This document shows positions 20,716 to 31,658 of a DNA stretch of 42,317 nt, piece by piece. Numbering within the stretch: the stretch's first letter is position 1; each line of letters starts with the position of its first letter. This DNA comes from Chara braunii (taxonomy: Eukaryota; Streptophyta; Charophyceae; Charales; Characeae). Location of the stretch: positions 4,399,462 through 4,441,778 of the forward strand of contig BFEA01000032.1 of NCBI GenBank assembly GCA_003427395.1. The letters run 5' to 3'. Below the pieces are notes generated by a model. The model saw only the letters and a list, made by a program, of their open reading frames with translations, did no database searches and was not told the origin of the DNA. A program made the translations under genes and the position numbers.

Positions 20716-22100
20716 ACTTATGAAATATTCATGTGTCGGTTGAGTTTAAAAAATGATGGGATGCGAAGCAAAAATGAATGAAAAACATATTGGAATTACC
20801 TTTTAACTATAAACTTTATTTTTTCTCACATCTTATATATAAGTTGCATTGCACGAATATAAGTAATTTAAATATTTACATATAATTTTGTTACCAAAAT
20901 TGTACAATTAATTGAGTTTAAATATTCAAAAATAATAAAAGAAAAACCATTGAATCAAACCCTTAATACATTTGAAAAATAAAGAGTACCAAAATTTTGA
21001 GAAAATTAATTGTTACTTCATTAGAGAAAAAAATGAATACAAAGTTTATAAACCTTATCAATTTATTAAATTATATGATTTATAAGTCTTACAAAAACAT
21101 TAATTTTTTTTTATCAACTTTATGAGTATAAGTTACAAGGATCGATCTTTCATTGTTTAGACTTAAGTGACCCTATAACGTTCATTGCAAGTTAATAATC
21201 AATAAGTTACTGAATAGCAGAGAGTTTGTATCCGCTTTCTAAATGTACTGAACAAGTTTATTTATACTTTATACGCTATGCCAATTTTTTATGTTTACCA
21301 ATTCGATTTTTGAATGATGAGGAAATTTATTATATGGAGGAAGACCCAACCTCAATATCACATTCGATTCGTGCAATTACTATTCTAATACCATAATAAC
21401 ACGTATTTTTATGATGTCAAGATTTTTTTTTTTTTTTTAATACTCACAAATACTTTAATTATGATTTTTTTTGTGGAAACTATGACATAATTTTTTACGG
21501 CAACTACATGGTAACATATTTCACTTTCGTTAGTGTGGCTATATATTATTCGCTTTCAACTATTCTATAAGTTATTGTAGTCGTTTATTTTTAGATTATA
21601 CCAATTATTTAAGCCAATGATTATTCTTGGTTTATACAATGGTGTAACCCATCTCAACTCCATAGCCCATATTGTCAAGTCTAAGGAGTGGTTGGAGAGG
21701 ACCTCAAACCCAATACCTGTTCAATTTTTTTTTATTTGAACATCAAATGTTTGTTCATACCAACAACAGATGTTAGTACCCTCGGCAGGAGGGATACGGA
21801 AGCAAAAGCACGAACGGTTTTGTGACATAAAAATCGTGCTGCCATGTTTCTTCCCCCACTGCTCTAACCTCGTCACCGCCAGACAGACTTCAAAATTGAA
21901 AATGAGTCATTCCTAAAAGTTAGGGACTCACCATAGGCCGGTACTGGGGTCGGGCGAAAACTTTTTTTGTCCCTCGAAGCACTTGTGTGTTGGACAAAAA
22001 ACAAATTATGCCATGCCCAAGGTCCGCAGTGGGGCAAGTCTCCTAACTTTTAGCACTGACTAATTTTCGACTCCAAAGTCTGTATGGGTGGTGTACTTGA
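20716..22100. other. AT-rich intergenic, partly family C relic
   Basis: 20716-21770 is AT-rich with no feature. From about 21774 (TTAGTACCCTCGGC) to 22103 (GTGTACTTGAGGT) a degenerate family C copy may be present, since it ends at the TTAA that begins the next element. Confidence 0.4.
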
Positions 22101-22107
22101 GGTTTAA

Positions 22108-22781
22108 ACCATCTGTACCTCGCCCAACTACAAATCCCTGACGTGACCAGTAACGCGCCTCGACGAACGGGTGTCGGGCAGTGAACACCCGGTCGCCCTC
22201 TAAAAACATTATAAAAAAAAACCTACTACTACGATTTCATTGATGTCGGACTAAGCTCTCCAACAGGCCGTGCTCACGTTGGTGTTGTGAACAATGACCT
22301 AACTATTGTAAACGTAAAGATTATTTATTTTTTTATTTTGTATTTTTCTTATTTTATTTTTCTTTCAGTTCCCTGCCAACGAGACAGTGGGGGGGCATAC
22401 TCTCAGTAACACATTCAGTGATGTATCCAAACCAATTTCATAGCCAAAACGTTATTTAATTATTATTTTTTTTTCTCGGTTTTCAATTAGGACAACAAGG
22501 TGAGCTTCGTTTTTTTTGTTTTTTTTTTCCCTACTTGTATTTTATAGATTCTATGAGCGAGGCAACGGGGTTGATACGCCCCCACGAAGGGCATGCTCAC
22601 AGTAGCACTTGAGATAATGCATCAACCTACATTCACGTCCCTAGCATTGATTTTATTTTATTTTTTTCCCCTGGCCCGTTCAGGCTGGGCGCGTCTTGCT
22701 ACTTGTACCTCCAGCTTCGACAGAGTCGGCATACCAGTCGCGCGAGGGTCGACCTGCATAGCTGGGTGATGTACTGGTGGT
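22108..22781. mobile_element. family C element flanked by TTAA
   Basis: TTAA (22104-22107) is followed by ACCATCTGTACCTCG. The right end is GATGTACTGGTGGT, followed by TTAA (22782-22785). The interior has family D-like motifs (GGGCATACTCTCAG, GGGCATGCTCACAG) and T-rich blocks, as in the 12045 copy. 674 bp, non-coding. Confidence 0.65.
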
Positions 22782-22785
22782 TTAA

Positions 22786-22977
22786 CCACCAGTACATCCG
22801 GAAAAGGTCAGAGGATTTGGGATAAAGCTCTCTCAAAGACAAACAACTTTTTTTTTTTTTAAGGGATGAGTTTAGTGCCACCCCGCAACATATGACACTT
22901 TTTTTCCTACTGGCCTCCATAATTTTAGGAGAGGCTCAATCAGATTCTCAACTTGGTTTAAGCTATGTACTGGTGGC
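22786..22977. mobile_element. short family C MITE abutting the previous element
   Basis: CCACCAGTACATCC begins immediately after the shared TTAA. The inverted end TATGTACTGGTGG lies at about 22965-22977, but it is followed by CATG, not TTAA. About 190 bp. Confidence 0.5.
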
Positions 22978-23070
22978 ATGCCTCAACTACTTCTCCTCCC
23001 TGGCATGCCCCAGGGACCTATGATACTGTCTTATACCATCGTCCTTCGGGTTGAGTTTTTTTAAACCACA

Positions 23071-23290
23071 ATTTTAGGAAATGTATAAGCCACTACATGA
23101 GTGTCGAAATTCATCCGACTAAAAACGGTCCTACTCTATTTTGCCGATTGCTGGCGCAAGTATTGATATTTCCTGAAGTCGTGCCCGTTACCAAGCCAAA
23201 ATTTTAGGAAATGCACAGGCCACTACAGGAGTGCCCACGTTCATCCGACTTGAAATGTTTCTACTCTATTCTTTTCCACAGCCGATAGCT
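23071..23290. repeat. tandem duplication, period about 130 bp
   Basis: ATTTTAGGAAATG(T/C)A begins at 23071 and again at 23201. Both units contain GCCACTACA(T/G)GAGTG, TTCATCCGACT and CTACTCTATT. Further relics such as ATTTTAGGAGAGG occur at about 22922. Confidence 0.8.
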
Positions 23291-23403
23291 GGGCCAAGTA
23301 CTACAAGCTCGATTGTGACTTTGACACTCCGCAAAGACAAGTTTTGGGCTACTTGGCGGCAGGGGGAGCCCAAAATTTGTTGTCCTATGGGAATGTCGAG
23401 TCA

Positions 23404-23725
23404 TGATGGGGTTTGGTGACAAAAAGGAAACGAGCAAACCGAAGAATTGGCCAAGCCAGAACCATGGCATTGGCCAGCAAAACGAAGAGCTGACCAAGCG
23501 GGAACGAAGAATTGGCCAATCCGGAACCAGGGCATTATGGCCCAAACCGGAACCAGGAAGATGGCAACCTCGAGATATCATCTTGGAACCGACGGGTCCC
23601 ATGTAAATTCAGAGTTTGTTTCAGTCATGGTACTCCGGACCGGAATTCGAACTCAGGTCTATTTGAACAATCCATGGGTGTATTTCAACAATCCATGGGT
23701 GTAGTCCGTCGGTATACCACGCTCG
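23404..23725. repeat. degenerate short tandem repeats
   Basis: GAA(G/C)AATTGGCCAA, CCAGAACCA and GGAACCAGG variants recur through 23430-23560. A 20-bp unit (CAACAATCCATGGGTGTA) is duplicated at about 23665-23704. No gene recognised. Confidence 0.6.
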
Positions 23726-24973
23726 GATTTTGCGACAACAGAACCATAGGTGACGACAAAAGCCAGGATTCGTTTGAGGCATCCTGTTTCGCATCGGGTA
23801 AGGGGCGGGGGTGCGATTCATTCGTCGAAGAAATAGAGTCTGATTGGCGGTTTGAGGAGGGTTTGCTGACAGGGTGGCAACCATAGGTCCCGTTTCTAAA
23901 CTCGCATAGGGTAGCCATCGTGGAGTGGAGTTCTAGACGAGACGAGTTCTTCCCGCGGGGGTTCCAGTGGCACTGGCAGGCTGTGGAACGATCACATTAC
24001 GCGGGTGGGCAGGCTGTTCGGTTCGCACTCTCAGTCGCGCCAAAAATCTTCGAATTTCCACTGGACGACAGCGCTTGATAGCGACTACCGGTAGCGAGGG
24101 GGCTGCTGGGTGGGCTCTGGCCGCTGGCGGAGGGGTGGCCCGGCTATGGGATCGACTCGGCTTCTGGCTGTCTGTGCAGCCTTCCTGACCAGAAGAAGGG
24201 AAGGCTCGGCTTCGATGCATCCCACCGGTAGTGCCCAGCAGTTTTCACGGCCGTTCCTCTCTCTCTCTCTCTCTCTGTGTGTTTACTTGTCCCAGCCACC
24301 TCCTCCCTCACGTCCGGCCCTTGTAACGTCTGCCAGTGTACAGCTGCAGACAGATAGCAACCGGCGCAGATGTCACATCACCGTATTTTCAGAAGACGGC
24401 GTGCGTCCGGGAAGCGCTGGAGAGTGAGAGAGAGAGTAGGGGGGAGGGGAGGGTCATCTGGCCGGGCATGCGAAGGAAGCGGGGTAGTGGAGCAGGCAGG
24501 GGTCCTTCACCCCTACTTTCTCCGCCCGCCTCCCCCCCCCTACTCCGGTGGCCCTTCGTCTGATAGCTCAGTGGATTGCCGGGTAGTCCTGATCCAGACG
24601 GGGCGTGATTTCCTTGTCACCCGTTTGGAATCAGTTTTCATGTCCATGCATCGTCCATAATCTCAGGCGGACACGTGGCAGTGTTTCTGCGACTCCCCGG
24701 TCTGGCCTGTCATCTCTATATATGCTATGAACAATCGTTTCTCTTTGACCACCCGCGCAGCGTTGCCATGATGCGCGCGCGCGCCAGCGCGCCGAATCGT
24801 TGGTTTGGTTAATTGACGACAGTCAGGGACGACAAGGAAGCAAAGGTGGTGCATGGTGCATGCAACCGAGATGTTTTCCCGCTACTTCACACTTTTCATA
24901 GGGAGGTGACAAGGTCATCACGCACGCCGTCGATTACCTCGGGGAATGGAGAAGTGAGAGAAAACGGTATTAT

Positions 24974-24981
24974 TATATAAA
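24974..24981 (+). promoter_or_regulatory. possible TATA box
   Basis: TATATAAA in a GC-richer context, followed by ACGTGACTCA. A second candidate (CTATATATGC) is near 24715. Both lie more than 1.3 kb upstream of the first candidate leader intron, so assignment to the FtsHi1 gene is weak. Confidence 0.2.
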
Positions 24982-25307
24982 CGTGACTCAGCCAGCTGGG
25001 CTTGCTTAGAAATTTGGTCCTGTCTGACGTTGAGTACAGGCGAAAACACGTGAATGTGTAGCGAGGGTTCTTTCACATACGTGGCGCTCTTCTTCTTCAG
25101 CCACACGCAGGCTTTGCGTGCTCCTCACGCGGGAAAAAAAAGGCGGCGTTTGAAGTGCATCTACATCAAGCAAAAGACGACCGGGTTCGCTCTGCCCACT
25201 GGTGACTGAATTCTCGTCTTCTGTATTTCTCTATTTCTCCTGCTACACGGGTACCGCAGGTTGCTCGCGAGTCTTCCCTGTGTGCCTCTCTCTCTCTCTC
25301 TCTGTGC

Positions 25308-25338
<31 letters not shown>

Positions 25339-26090
25339 GGTTTTGCCGCCTTTACGGCGGCGTACACGGTATGGGGAAAGCTGTGGAAAAAGGGTCGATG
25401 ACTCCGCACCTCGTTTGTAGAAAAACGTGTATTATTGGACGATTATGTGATTGGGTGATTGACGTGAACGACTGGTCACGGTTGCATTGACTGAGTTGTT
25501 AGACATCTGCTCTCGGCACTGAGATTGTGTAAATCCCTGATTGTCTTAAATGCACGTAAGAAGCTCACCGTGCACGCCTCATTGGTATGGCTTGAGTAGG
25601 ACTTATTAGAGCACAGTGGTCGCAGCCATGGATGTCATCGCTAGAGAGGAAGATAAGGTGCCACGTAGACTGTAGTTGTAGACATGCTGTAGTGCGCTTG
25701 TCGGGCTGTCAGAGGTAAGCATGCACGAACGGATATCTTGAGACGTACTGTAGTTTGCTTGTGTATTTCGTCTCTGGCCACAGTGAACGAGTAGTGTGTT
25801 GCGTGTGTTCTTTGGTTAATGACAGGTTAGCTGTGGCCGCCGCGAGAGCGGAGGAGGGCAATCAACGCAGCCTATAGAGGTTGGAGGAGGAGGTGCGCGG
25901 CCGCCGCGAGAGCGGAGGGCTGAGGGAGAGACGTCCCTGGGTGCGGGGGGTTATAATAGAGGGTTGTGGGGACAGGTTGGGGAAGTAAGTGATTGGGGGA
26001 AAGGAGGAGAAGTGTTGGCCACAAAAGAAGGGCGGAAGAGCCCAGCGGAAGCCCGGCGCGGGACTCACGGGTCATAAGTGGGTGAGGCAG

Positions 26091-26098
26091 CCACGTGG
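26091..26098 (+). promoter_or_regulatory. G-box-like palindrome CCACGTGG
   Basis: A perfect CACGTG core about 210 bases before the candidate leader intron. G-boxes are common in light-responsive plant promoters. A function here is only inferred from position. Confidence 0.25.
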
Positions 26099-26300
26099 GT
26101 TGTGAGGCCTTGCGTATTTCGAAGCGTGGTCGGGGAGAGGGAGGAGGGTTAGGGGGAGACGGTGGTAGGGGAAACGACCGAAGGGCCGACGGTGATGGCG
26201 TAGATGGTGGGTTTTGGAGGGGGCGCGAGCTCCTTGGTTGCTGATTGTCGTGTTTAGGTGTACGTGTTTGGGGGCTGCGCTATGCTGGAGCAGAAGAGAG

Positions 26301-26437
26301 GTAAGTAAGAGAGCGATGAAGTGGTGAAGTGGAAAAGGAAGAAAGAAGGAAGGTGGGAGGGGAGAGGGGGAAGCCGTATGTATGGAAAAGGGTAGTGGAG
26401 GTTACGATAACGATTTTTCGGTTGTTGTTGGTTGCAG
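26301..26437 (+). other. candidate 5'-leader intron of the FtsHi1 gene
   Basis: The donor AGAG|GTAAGT at 26301 matches the plant consensus. The acceptor is a T/G-rich tract ending GGTTGCAG at 26437, with ATAAC 20-30 bases upstream as a possible branch site. The 137-base intron would lie entirely before the start codon at 26530. An in-frame TAG at 26515 closes the reading frame upstream. Confidence 0.45.
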
Positions 26438-26529
26438 CTATTGAGGGAGAGGAGCGCGACGACTGCGTCTGGGAGGCGGGCGGCGTTGACTGGGCGGGTG
26501 GAGAACAGGGGAAGTAGCTGGCGACGGCG

Positions 26530-29500
26530 ATGGCGGGTGCGGGCGTCAGCGCGGCGGCGATTTGCTCCCATTGCTTGGGCGCAGACTCGCGGAAGCCGCC
26601 GCCGCCGGCGCCACAGCAGCAGCAGCATCAACACCATCATGGTGTTCCGCGGGCGGGAGACGAGTTGGGTGGCAGTTGCGCAGGCATGGTCAGCAACTCC
26701 GGCGGGAGTAGATGGGGTAGTTCCACGTCATGGCTGCACCGGAGGAGTTGGAGTCGGGAGAGGGCAGTCCCAGATACGATGGAGGTCAGTTCCACCTGGG
26801 GGGAAGGAGTGTTGGCGCAGTCACCGTTGAGTTCTGGCGGGTACGTCACCTCAGCAGCGGCGCCGACGCGAGTCGGCGGCGGCAGCGGAGGGATTCGACA
26901 GGGAACCCTGATCGGGGCAGCGGGGATATTGGGCAGTGGGGTGGGGAAACTTGCGCGCCATCGGGGGAAAGTGCGTGTACACCTCCACCATCATTGTCAT
27001 CATTCGTCTTTGCAGTTGACTGGATTTGGTGGAAGCGGGCTCTTCAGAGGACGGAGATTGCGAAGAATACGCAGGGGAGGGGAGGGAGGAGGAGGAGGAG
27101 AAGGAGGAAGAGGTGGTGGTGGGGGGGGTTGTAGTCGTCGTGGTGGGGCTGGAAATGGGGTGGTGGAAGGTGACGAGGGGGCGCGTTGTACTGAGTTGGT
27201 GGGTGGGTGGGTTCGGGTTCGAATGGGACTCGAGCGGACGATGTACAGAGGGGGGTCTAGGAGGGGGGAAAGGAATGTGTTGGGAAATGCCGGAGGGGGG
27301 GGTAGTAGCGAGGGATGGCAGCAAAGGGACTCCGCCGGGGAAGGGTGGGAAGATCCGGCTGAGGTGACTAGGCTTCTGAGCTCTGTGCCAGTCGATGTAG
27401 TTGGCGGCGGAGGCGGCGGCGGCGGCGGAGTAGCACTAGGTATGGGGATTGCGGAGAGGAGGAGGTCATTTTTAAGTCAACGGAGCATTGGTCAGCAAGA
27501 ACAGGAGAAGGGGGTGGTGGAGGGAGGAGAGGACGGCGCCGCTCGAGGAGCGGCAACTGTGCCTGTTTTCGAAAAAGATATATATGAGCAGAGACCCGAC
27601 GGGGAGTGGGTCGTGCCCCGAGACGTTTTCAATCCGTACGTGGAGGAGGCAGATATGGCGGTTGCCCGGGAATGGGAGGGTTCGGGGGTGAAAGAGATGC
27701 CGTTCTCGGAGTGGAAGGAGCGTCTAAGAAGAGGCGAGGTGCAGCGAATCACTCTAGTGGACAAGCCGTCGAAGTGGTGGAGCGCGGGAAGCCGCAAGTT
27801 GCTGGTCGATTTGCGCCCCTCTGTTGGCGGCGGCGCATCGCCGGCGAAGAACCTGGGCAGCTTTTCGCCCTCGGGGACGCCGAGCAAGTGGCGGGTCACG
27901 ATGTACGACCGGAAGCAGCTGGACGATTTCAAGCAAGATTTCGCGCATTTCGAAGGGGAGAAGCGGGTTTTGGAAACGCGCGGGTACGTGGATCTGGTGC
28001 TTGCGCAGCCGCGCGTGAGGAACGTGGTGGAGGTGCTGCCGACGTCGTTGGTGGAGTATTTCCGCCTGGCGGGAGCCATCGCTTTCGTCTTTGCCGCGCT
28101 GTCGTTCCTGCTTGTGGAGGGAATGCAGATCAAGGGGTCACCGGAGAAGTGGGCTAGCGACGTGTGGAAGATGGTGGAATTCGGGCAATCGAAGGACTCG
28201 GCGCGCAAGGACGGGAAGACGGGTATTGGCTTCTCGGACGTGGCGGGAATCGATCACATCGTCGCCGAACTCAAGGAGCTGGTTCAATACCTGCGCAATC
28301 CGGACAGGTTCAGCAACGTGGGCGCGAAGCCCCCTCACGGTGTGTTGCTGGAGGGTCCCCCCGGATGCGGCAAGACGTTGCTGGCGAAGGCCATCGCCGG
28401 AGAGGCGGGGGTACCCTTTTTCGAGATGGCGGGGTCCGAGTTCGTGGAGGTGCTTGTGGGTATTGGCTCCTCCCGCGTGCGTGATCTGTTCAAAAGGGCG
28501 CGCATGTCGAAACCCGCCGTCGTTTTCATCGACGAGATCGATGCTCTCGGCGCAACCCGCGCGGCGGGGTCGGCGTCGGGATACTACAGCGGGACGCAGG
28601 AGCGCGAGCAGACTCTCAACCAGCTGCTGGTGGAGCTGGACGGATTTGACAGCGGCGATGGTGTGATATTCATCGGCGCGACGAATCGGGCCGACTTGCT
28701 TGACCCCGCGCTCCGCCGCCCCGGTCGTTTCGATCGCACGATAAGGATGTCCCCGCCGGACGCGAGAGGGCGGCTGGACATACTGCGCGTTCATGCGGGG
28801 AGGATGAAGCTGTCGTCGGAAGTGGACCTGTGGTTGTACGCGGGGAACCTCATAGGCTTCAGCGGCGCTGAGCTGGCTCATTTGATGAACGAGGCGGCAA
28901 TCAACGCCTTGAGGAGGGGGAACAAGGAGGTGTCCAGGGAAGATATCGACAGAGCACTGGACGTGATGGTGTCGGGCTATGGAGCCAAACGCCTCCCAGA
29001 TTTCACCGATCAGACCAGGAGGTTCTTGGCGTGTCAGGAGATAGGCACTGCCATCGCTGCGACCGTGCTTGCGCGCCGAGGGGCGCAGATCGAGCGCGTG
29101 GGCCGCGTTTCGATTGTCGCCAAGCCCACCACCTTCTCTCGCACCATATTTTCCCGCCTTGACGACGAAAAATACTCCTTTTCCCGCCGTTTTGATCTGC
29201 TGGTGAGGATGCAAGTGATGCTGGCCGGTCGGGCCGCGGAACACCTCGTCTGGGGCAGCGATTCTTCTAGCCAGAGCGCAGAGAACTTGCAGAAGGCGGC
29301 CTGGCTGGCAAGGAAGATGGTCTCGAATTTCTGCCTGGAGGGTAAGATCGTTATGCGTGGAGAGTATGTTCCGTTTGGCCCCGTGCAATACGAAAGACCT
29401 TACAGTGGGGTGCCGCTGGATTTCGACGGAGGGCTGTTCACGGATCAAGGGCAGGGTGACCCCATGGCCAACCCCATGACGAAAGACGATATCGACGCCA

Positions 29501-30089
29501 GAACAATCGCGCTCGTCGACAAGAACTATGAAGCGGTGCTGGAAGTAATAAGCCCGTACAAGAAAGCGTTGATGGTGGGGATGGAAATTCTCCTAGAGAA
29601 GGATGAAATGTACGGGGAGGAGATCGAGGCATTGATCGATGCCTATCCTCCGGAGGAGATAATGGAGGAAGAAGAAAAAGAAGAGGAGGAAGAAGAGGAG
29701 GAGGAGGAGGAGGAGGGAATTGAGGCACTGTCGGAGTACGAAAGTCTTCCCCTTCACGCTCTCCCCCTCCCCGGGGAACCCAGTGACCTATTCTCAGATA
29801 GAGAAGGCGAACAGGAGTGGGAGGAGTGGGAGGAGGAGGGTGAGGAAATGGAGGCAGGGAGGGAGCATGAGGAGGTGATGCCAATTGAAGCGGTGCTTGC
29901 CGAGCTAGCGGCTGAAGAAGAGGAGGAGCTTTTAGCTATGGGCAAGAGGGAGGAGGAGGAGGAAGAAGAAGGAGAGGAGAAAGCCGACGCGGTGAGGTGC
30001 CGTGGGGTTGATGAAGAGGAGGAAGAGGGAGAGGAAGAGGATGAAGTGTACGCGGCGATGGCCCGCGGGTTTGATGATGAAGAGCTAGT

Positions 30090-30120
<31 letters not shown>

Positions 30121-31077
30121 CAGGATCACTTCGAGAACGAAGCGGTGAGATTGAGGTGTGAGGAAGATCTTGACGAGGACGATGAAGAACCAGAGGGCGA
30201 CGTGGATGAGAACCTCAATCGTTTAGAGGAGCTGGCATCTGAGCGGGAAGCATTCAACGAGAGCTTGGCCAAGGTGCACGGCTATGTGCCCGGCAATGAC
30301 GATGCTGAAGACAGAGCAGCAGGCGAGGGATCGAGTGATGAGAGGAAGAAGAAGGTCACTGGCATGATCGAGGAGAGGGGGTTTGTGGACAGCTGGGAGG
30401 CGGAGTTGGAGGGCGTGGAAGGACCAGCGGGGTTGGCGGGAAACGAGCGCATGAGCCCGCGTTGGGTGCGCCCGCAAACGACTAAGACGGATGGCGGTAA
30501 GAACAGGATCCTGAGGGACGTACGTGGGCGGAATATCATGTACGGGTCGATTTCTCCCTCAGGCTCACCGTCTTCTTCCTCCTCTGCTTACGGCTCGTCG
30601 TCCTCCTCGTCAGTGGCCGGGCTCGGATCCTTGTTGAGCGGAGAGGGCAACGGGATGACTGCGAAGGGGGGCGCAGAAGGAGAGAAGGCCGCAGGAGAGA
30701 AGGCTTGTGTAGGTGGCGGGACCGTGAGGATGATGGGCAATGGCCAAGATCTTGGCGGTGATTGGGTAGGCGCGGGGTGCAGTAATTCCCCCGTCGTGAT
30801 GCCCATCGTCGTCCCCAATCTCTCCCCTTCATCCTCCGCCTTTGCAACCTCCACCTCTCAATCCTCTCCCTCCCCGTCGTTGTCATCAGCATCCCCTCTC
30901 AGGGATGGCACCGGCTTGGCCTCCAACGCCTCAAGAGCGGTGGACAATGCCTCCGACGGAAGTGAAAGGGTGGTAAGCAGTACGGTTAACAAGATGGGCG
31001 GGGTCGGGGAAAAGCCCTGGAAGAAGAAGAGCGCAGCTATTAGGAATATCTTCAGACGAGGAAAGAGGGATCAGTAG
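26530..31077 (+). CDS. FTSHI1: FtsHi1-like chloroplast AAA+ pseudo-protease with acidic C-terminal extension
   Basis: 1515 residues. FtsHi1 (ARC1) belongs to inactive FtsH homologues of the chloroplast inner envelope that act in the FtsHi/FtsH12/Ycf2 ATPase complex linked to protein import and plastid division. Residues 1-340 are Gly/Arg-rich, presumably including a transit peptide. The conserved region starts near DVFNPYVEE (365). A hydrophobic segment at 513-530 is a likely membrane span. The AAA+ domain (about 565-830) has Walker A GPPGCGKT (609-616), FVEVLVG (638-644), Walker B FIDEID around D668/E669, and arginine fingers in RRPGRFDR (730, 733). The HEAGH zinc site reads QEIGT (836-840): both His are lost and Glu837 is kept. 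The third zinc ligand is Asn919. FVEVLVG, LDDEKYSFSRR and a C-terminal EALIDAYPP match FtsHi1 better than other FtsHi types. Beyond 1042 come Glu-rich (1043-1225), Ser-rich and basic-ended segments, absent from the roughly 946-residue Arabidopsis protein. No intron is visible in the frame. Confidence 0.88.
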
Positions 31078-31535
31078 AGCTATCCTGTGGTGGGCGATAG
31101 AGAAAATTTCCGGAGGTGCAGAAAAAAGGGGTTGGAACAGGGTGGAGGCGGGCCAGGCAGCAGCGGATAGGAGACTTTTTTGCTTCCTTCCGCAAGAATA
31201 CTATGGACTGTGGGTGAGTGGGTGGGTGAATGCCGACGGGATCTCTCGCGGAGAGTGGTTGCTCGCTCCCTATGGAACGTTAGATCACTGCAGGCGGGAA
31301 TGAACGGACAGACGGAGGGAGAAGATCATTAGGGATGCCGAGAGGAGAAAGAGGAGGGGGAGGGGAGGGAGGGGGGGGGGGGGGGGGGGTTGGTGTATGT
31401 GATTGTGGGGTGAATCGACTGATCAGCGTGGGGGTTTCAAACTGGGGGGTATGGAAATTGTTCATTTCAGGTGGAGGGGTTAAGGGTAGGATGCGATGTC
31501 CTGTGTATTGTATCAGTGATGGGAGATGAATGATG
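31078..31535 (+). other. 3' flank of FtsHi1 gene with a 19-base G run
   Basis: GC-rich, G-rich on the plus strand, with G19 at 31371-31389 preceded by several GGGGAGGG blocks, which could form G-quadruplexes. No AATAAA or obvious polyadenylation motif is visible within 300 bases of the stop. Confidence 0.4.
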
Positions 31536-31637
31536 ATGCTTCAGAACATGTCCCAGGAAGGGGGGCGGGCTGGCGTCTTAGGCGGGGGCCGTGTGCCAGA
31601 TGATGTGTGTGTGTATGTGTGTTTGAATGTGTGTGTG

Positions 31638-31658
31638 GAGAGAGAGAGAGAGAGAGAG
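31638..31658. repeat. (GA)n microsatellite
   Basis: About ten GA dinucleotides following a TGTG-rich tract. T runs follow at about 31749-31759 and 31772-31790. Confidence 0.9.

Larger units (their letters stand above)
23900..26300. other. GC-richer upstream region of the FtsHi1 gene, no separate gene recognised
   Basis: Composition rises sharply here relative to 1-23 kb. The region contains (CT)n tracts at about 24259-24275 and 25287-25332, a GCGCGCGCGC run near 24775, and direct copies of GCCGCGAGAGCGGAGG at about 25840 and 25900. Short open frames resemble nothing known. It probably holds the promoter and 5' leader. Confidence 0.5.

Noticed and set aside
26432-27367. Alternative plus-strand frames of 110-134 codons in the N-terminal part of the FtsHi1 gene
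   Set aside because: They overlap the long frame in a Gly/Arg-rich, GC-rich region and have no recognisable similarity. An unannotated exon structure cannot be excluded without RNA data.
28138-29448. 436-codon open frame on the minus strand
   Set aside because: It lies wholly antisense to the AAA+ and pseudo-protease domains of the FtsHi1 gene. The plus strand carries all family motifs, and GC-rich coding DNA often leaves the antisense frame open.
31371-31389. G19 run as a telomere-like signal
   Set aside because: A homopolymer, not a telomere repeat. Probably a low-complexity or polymerase-slippage tract.
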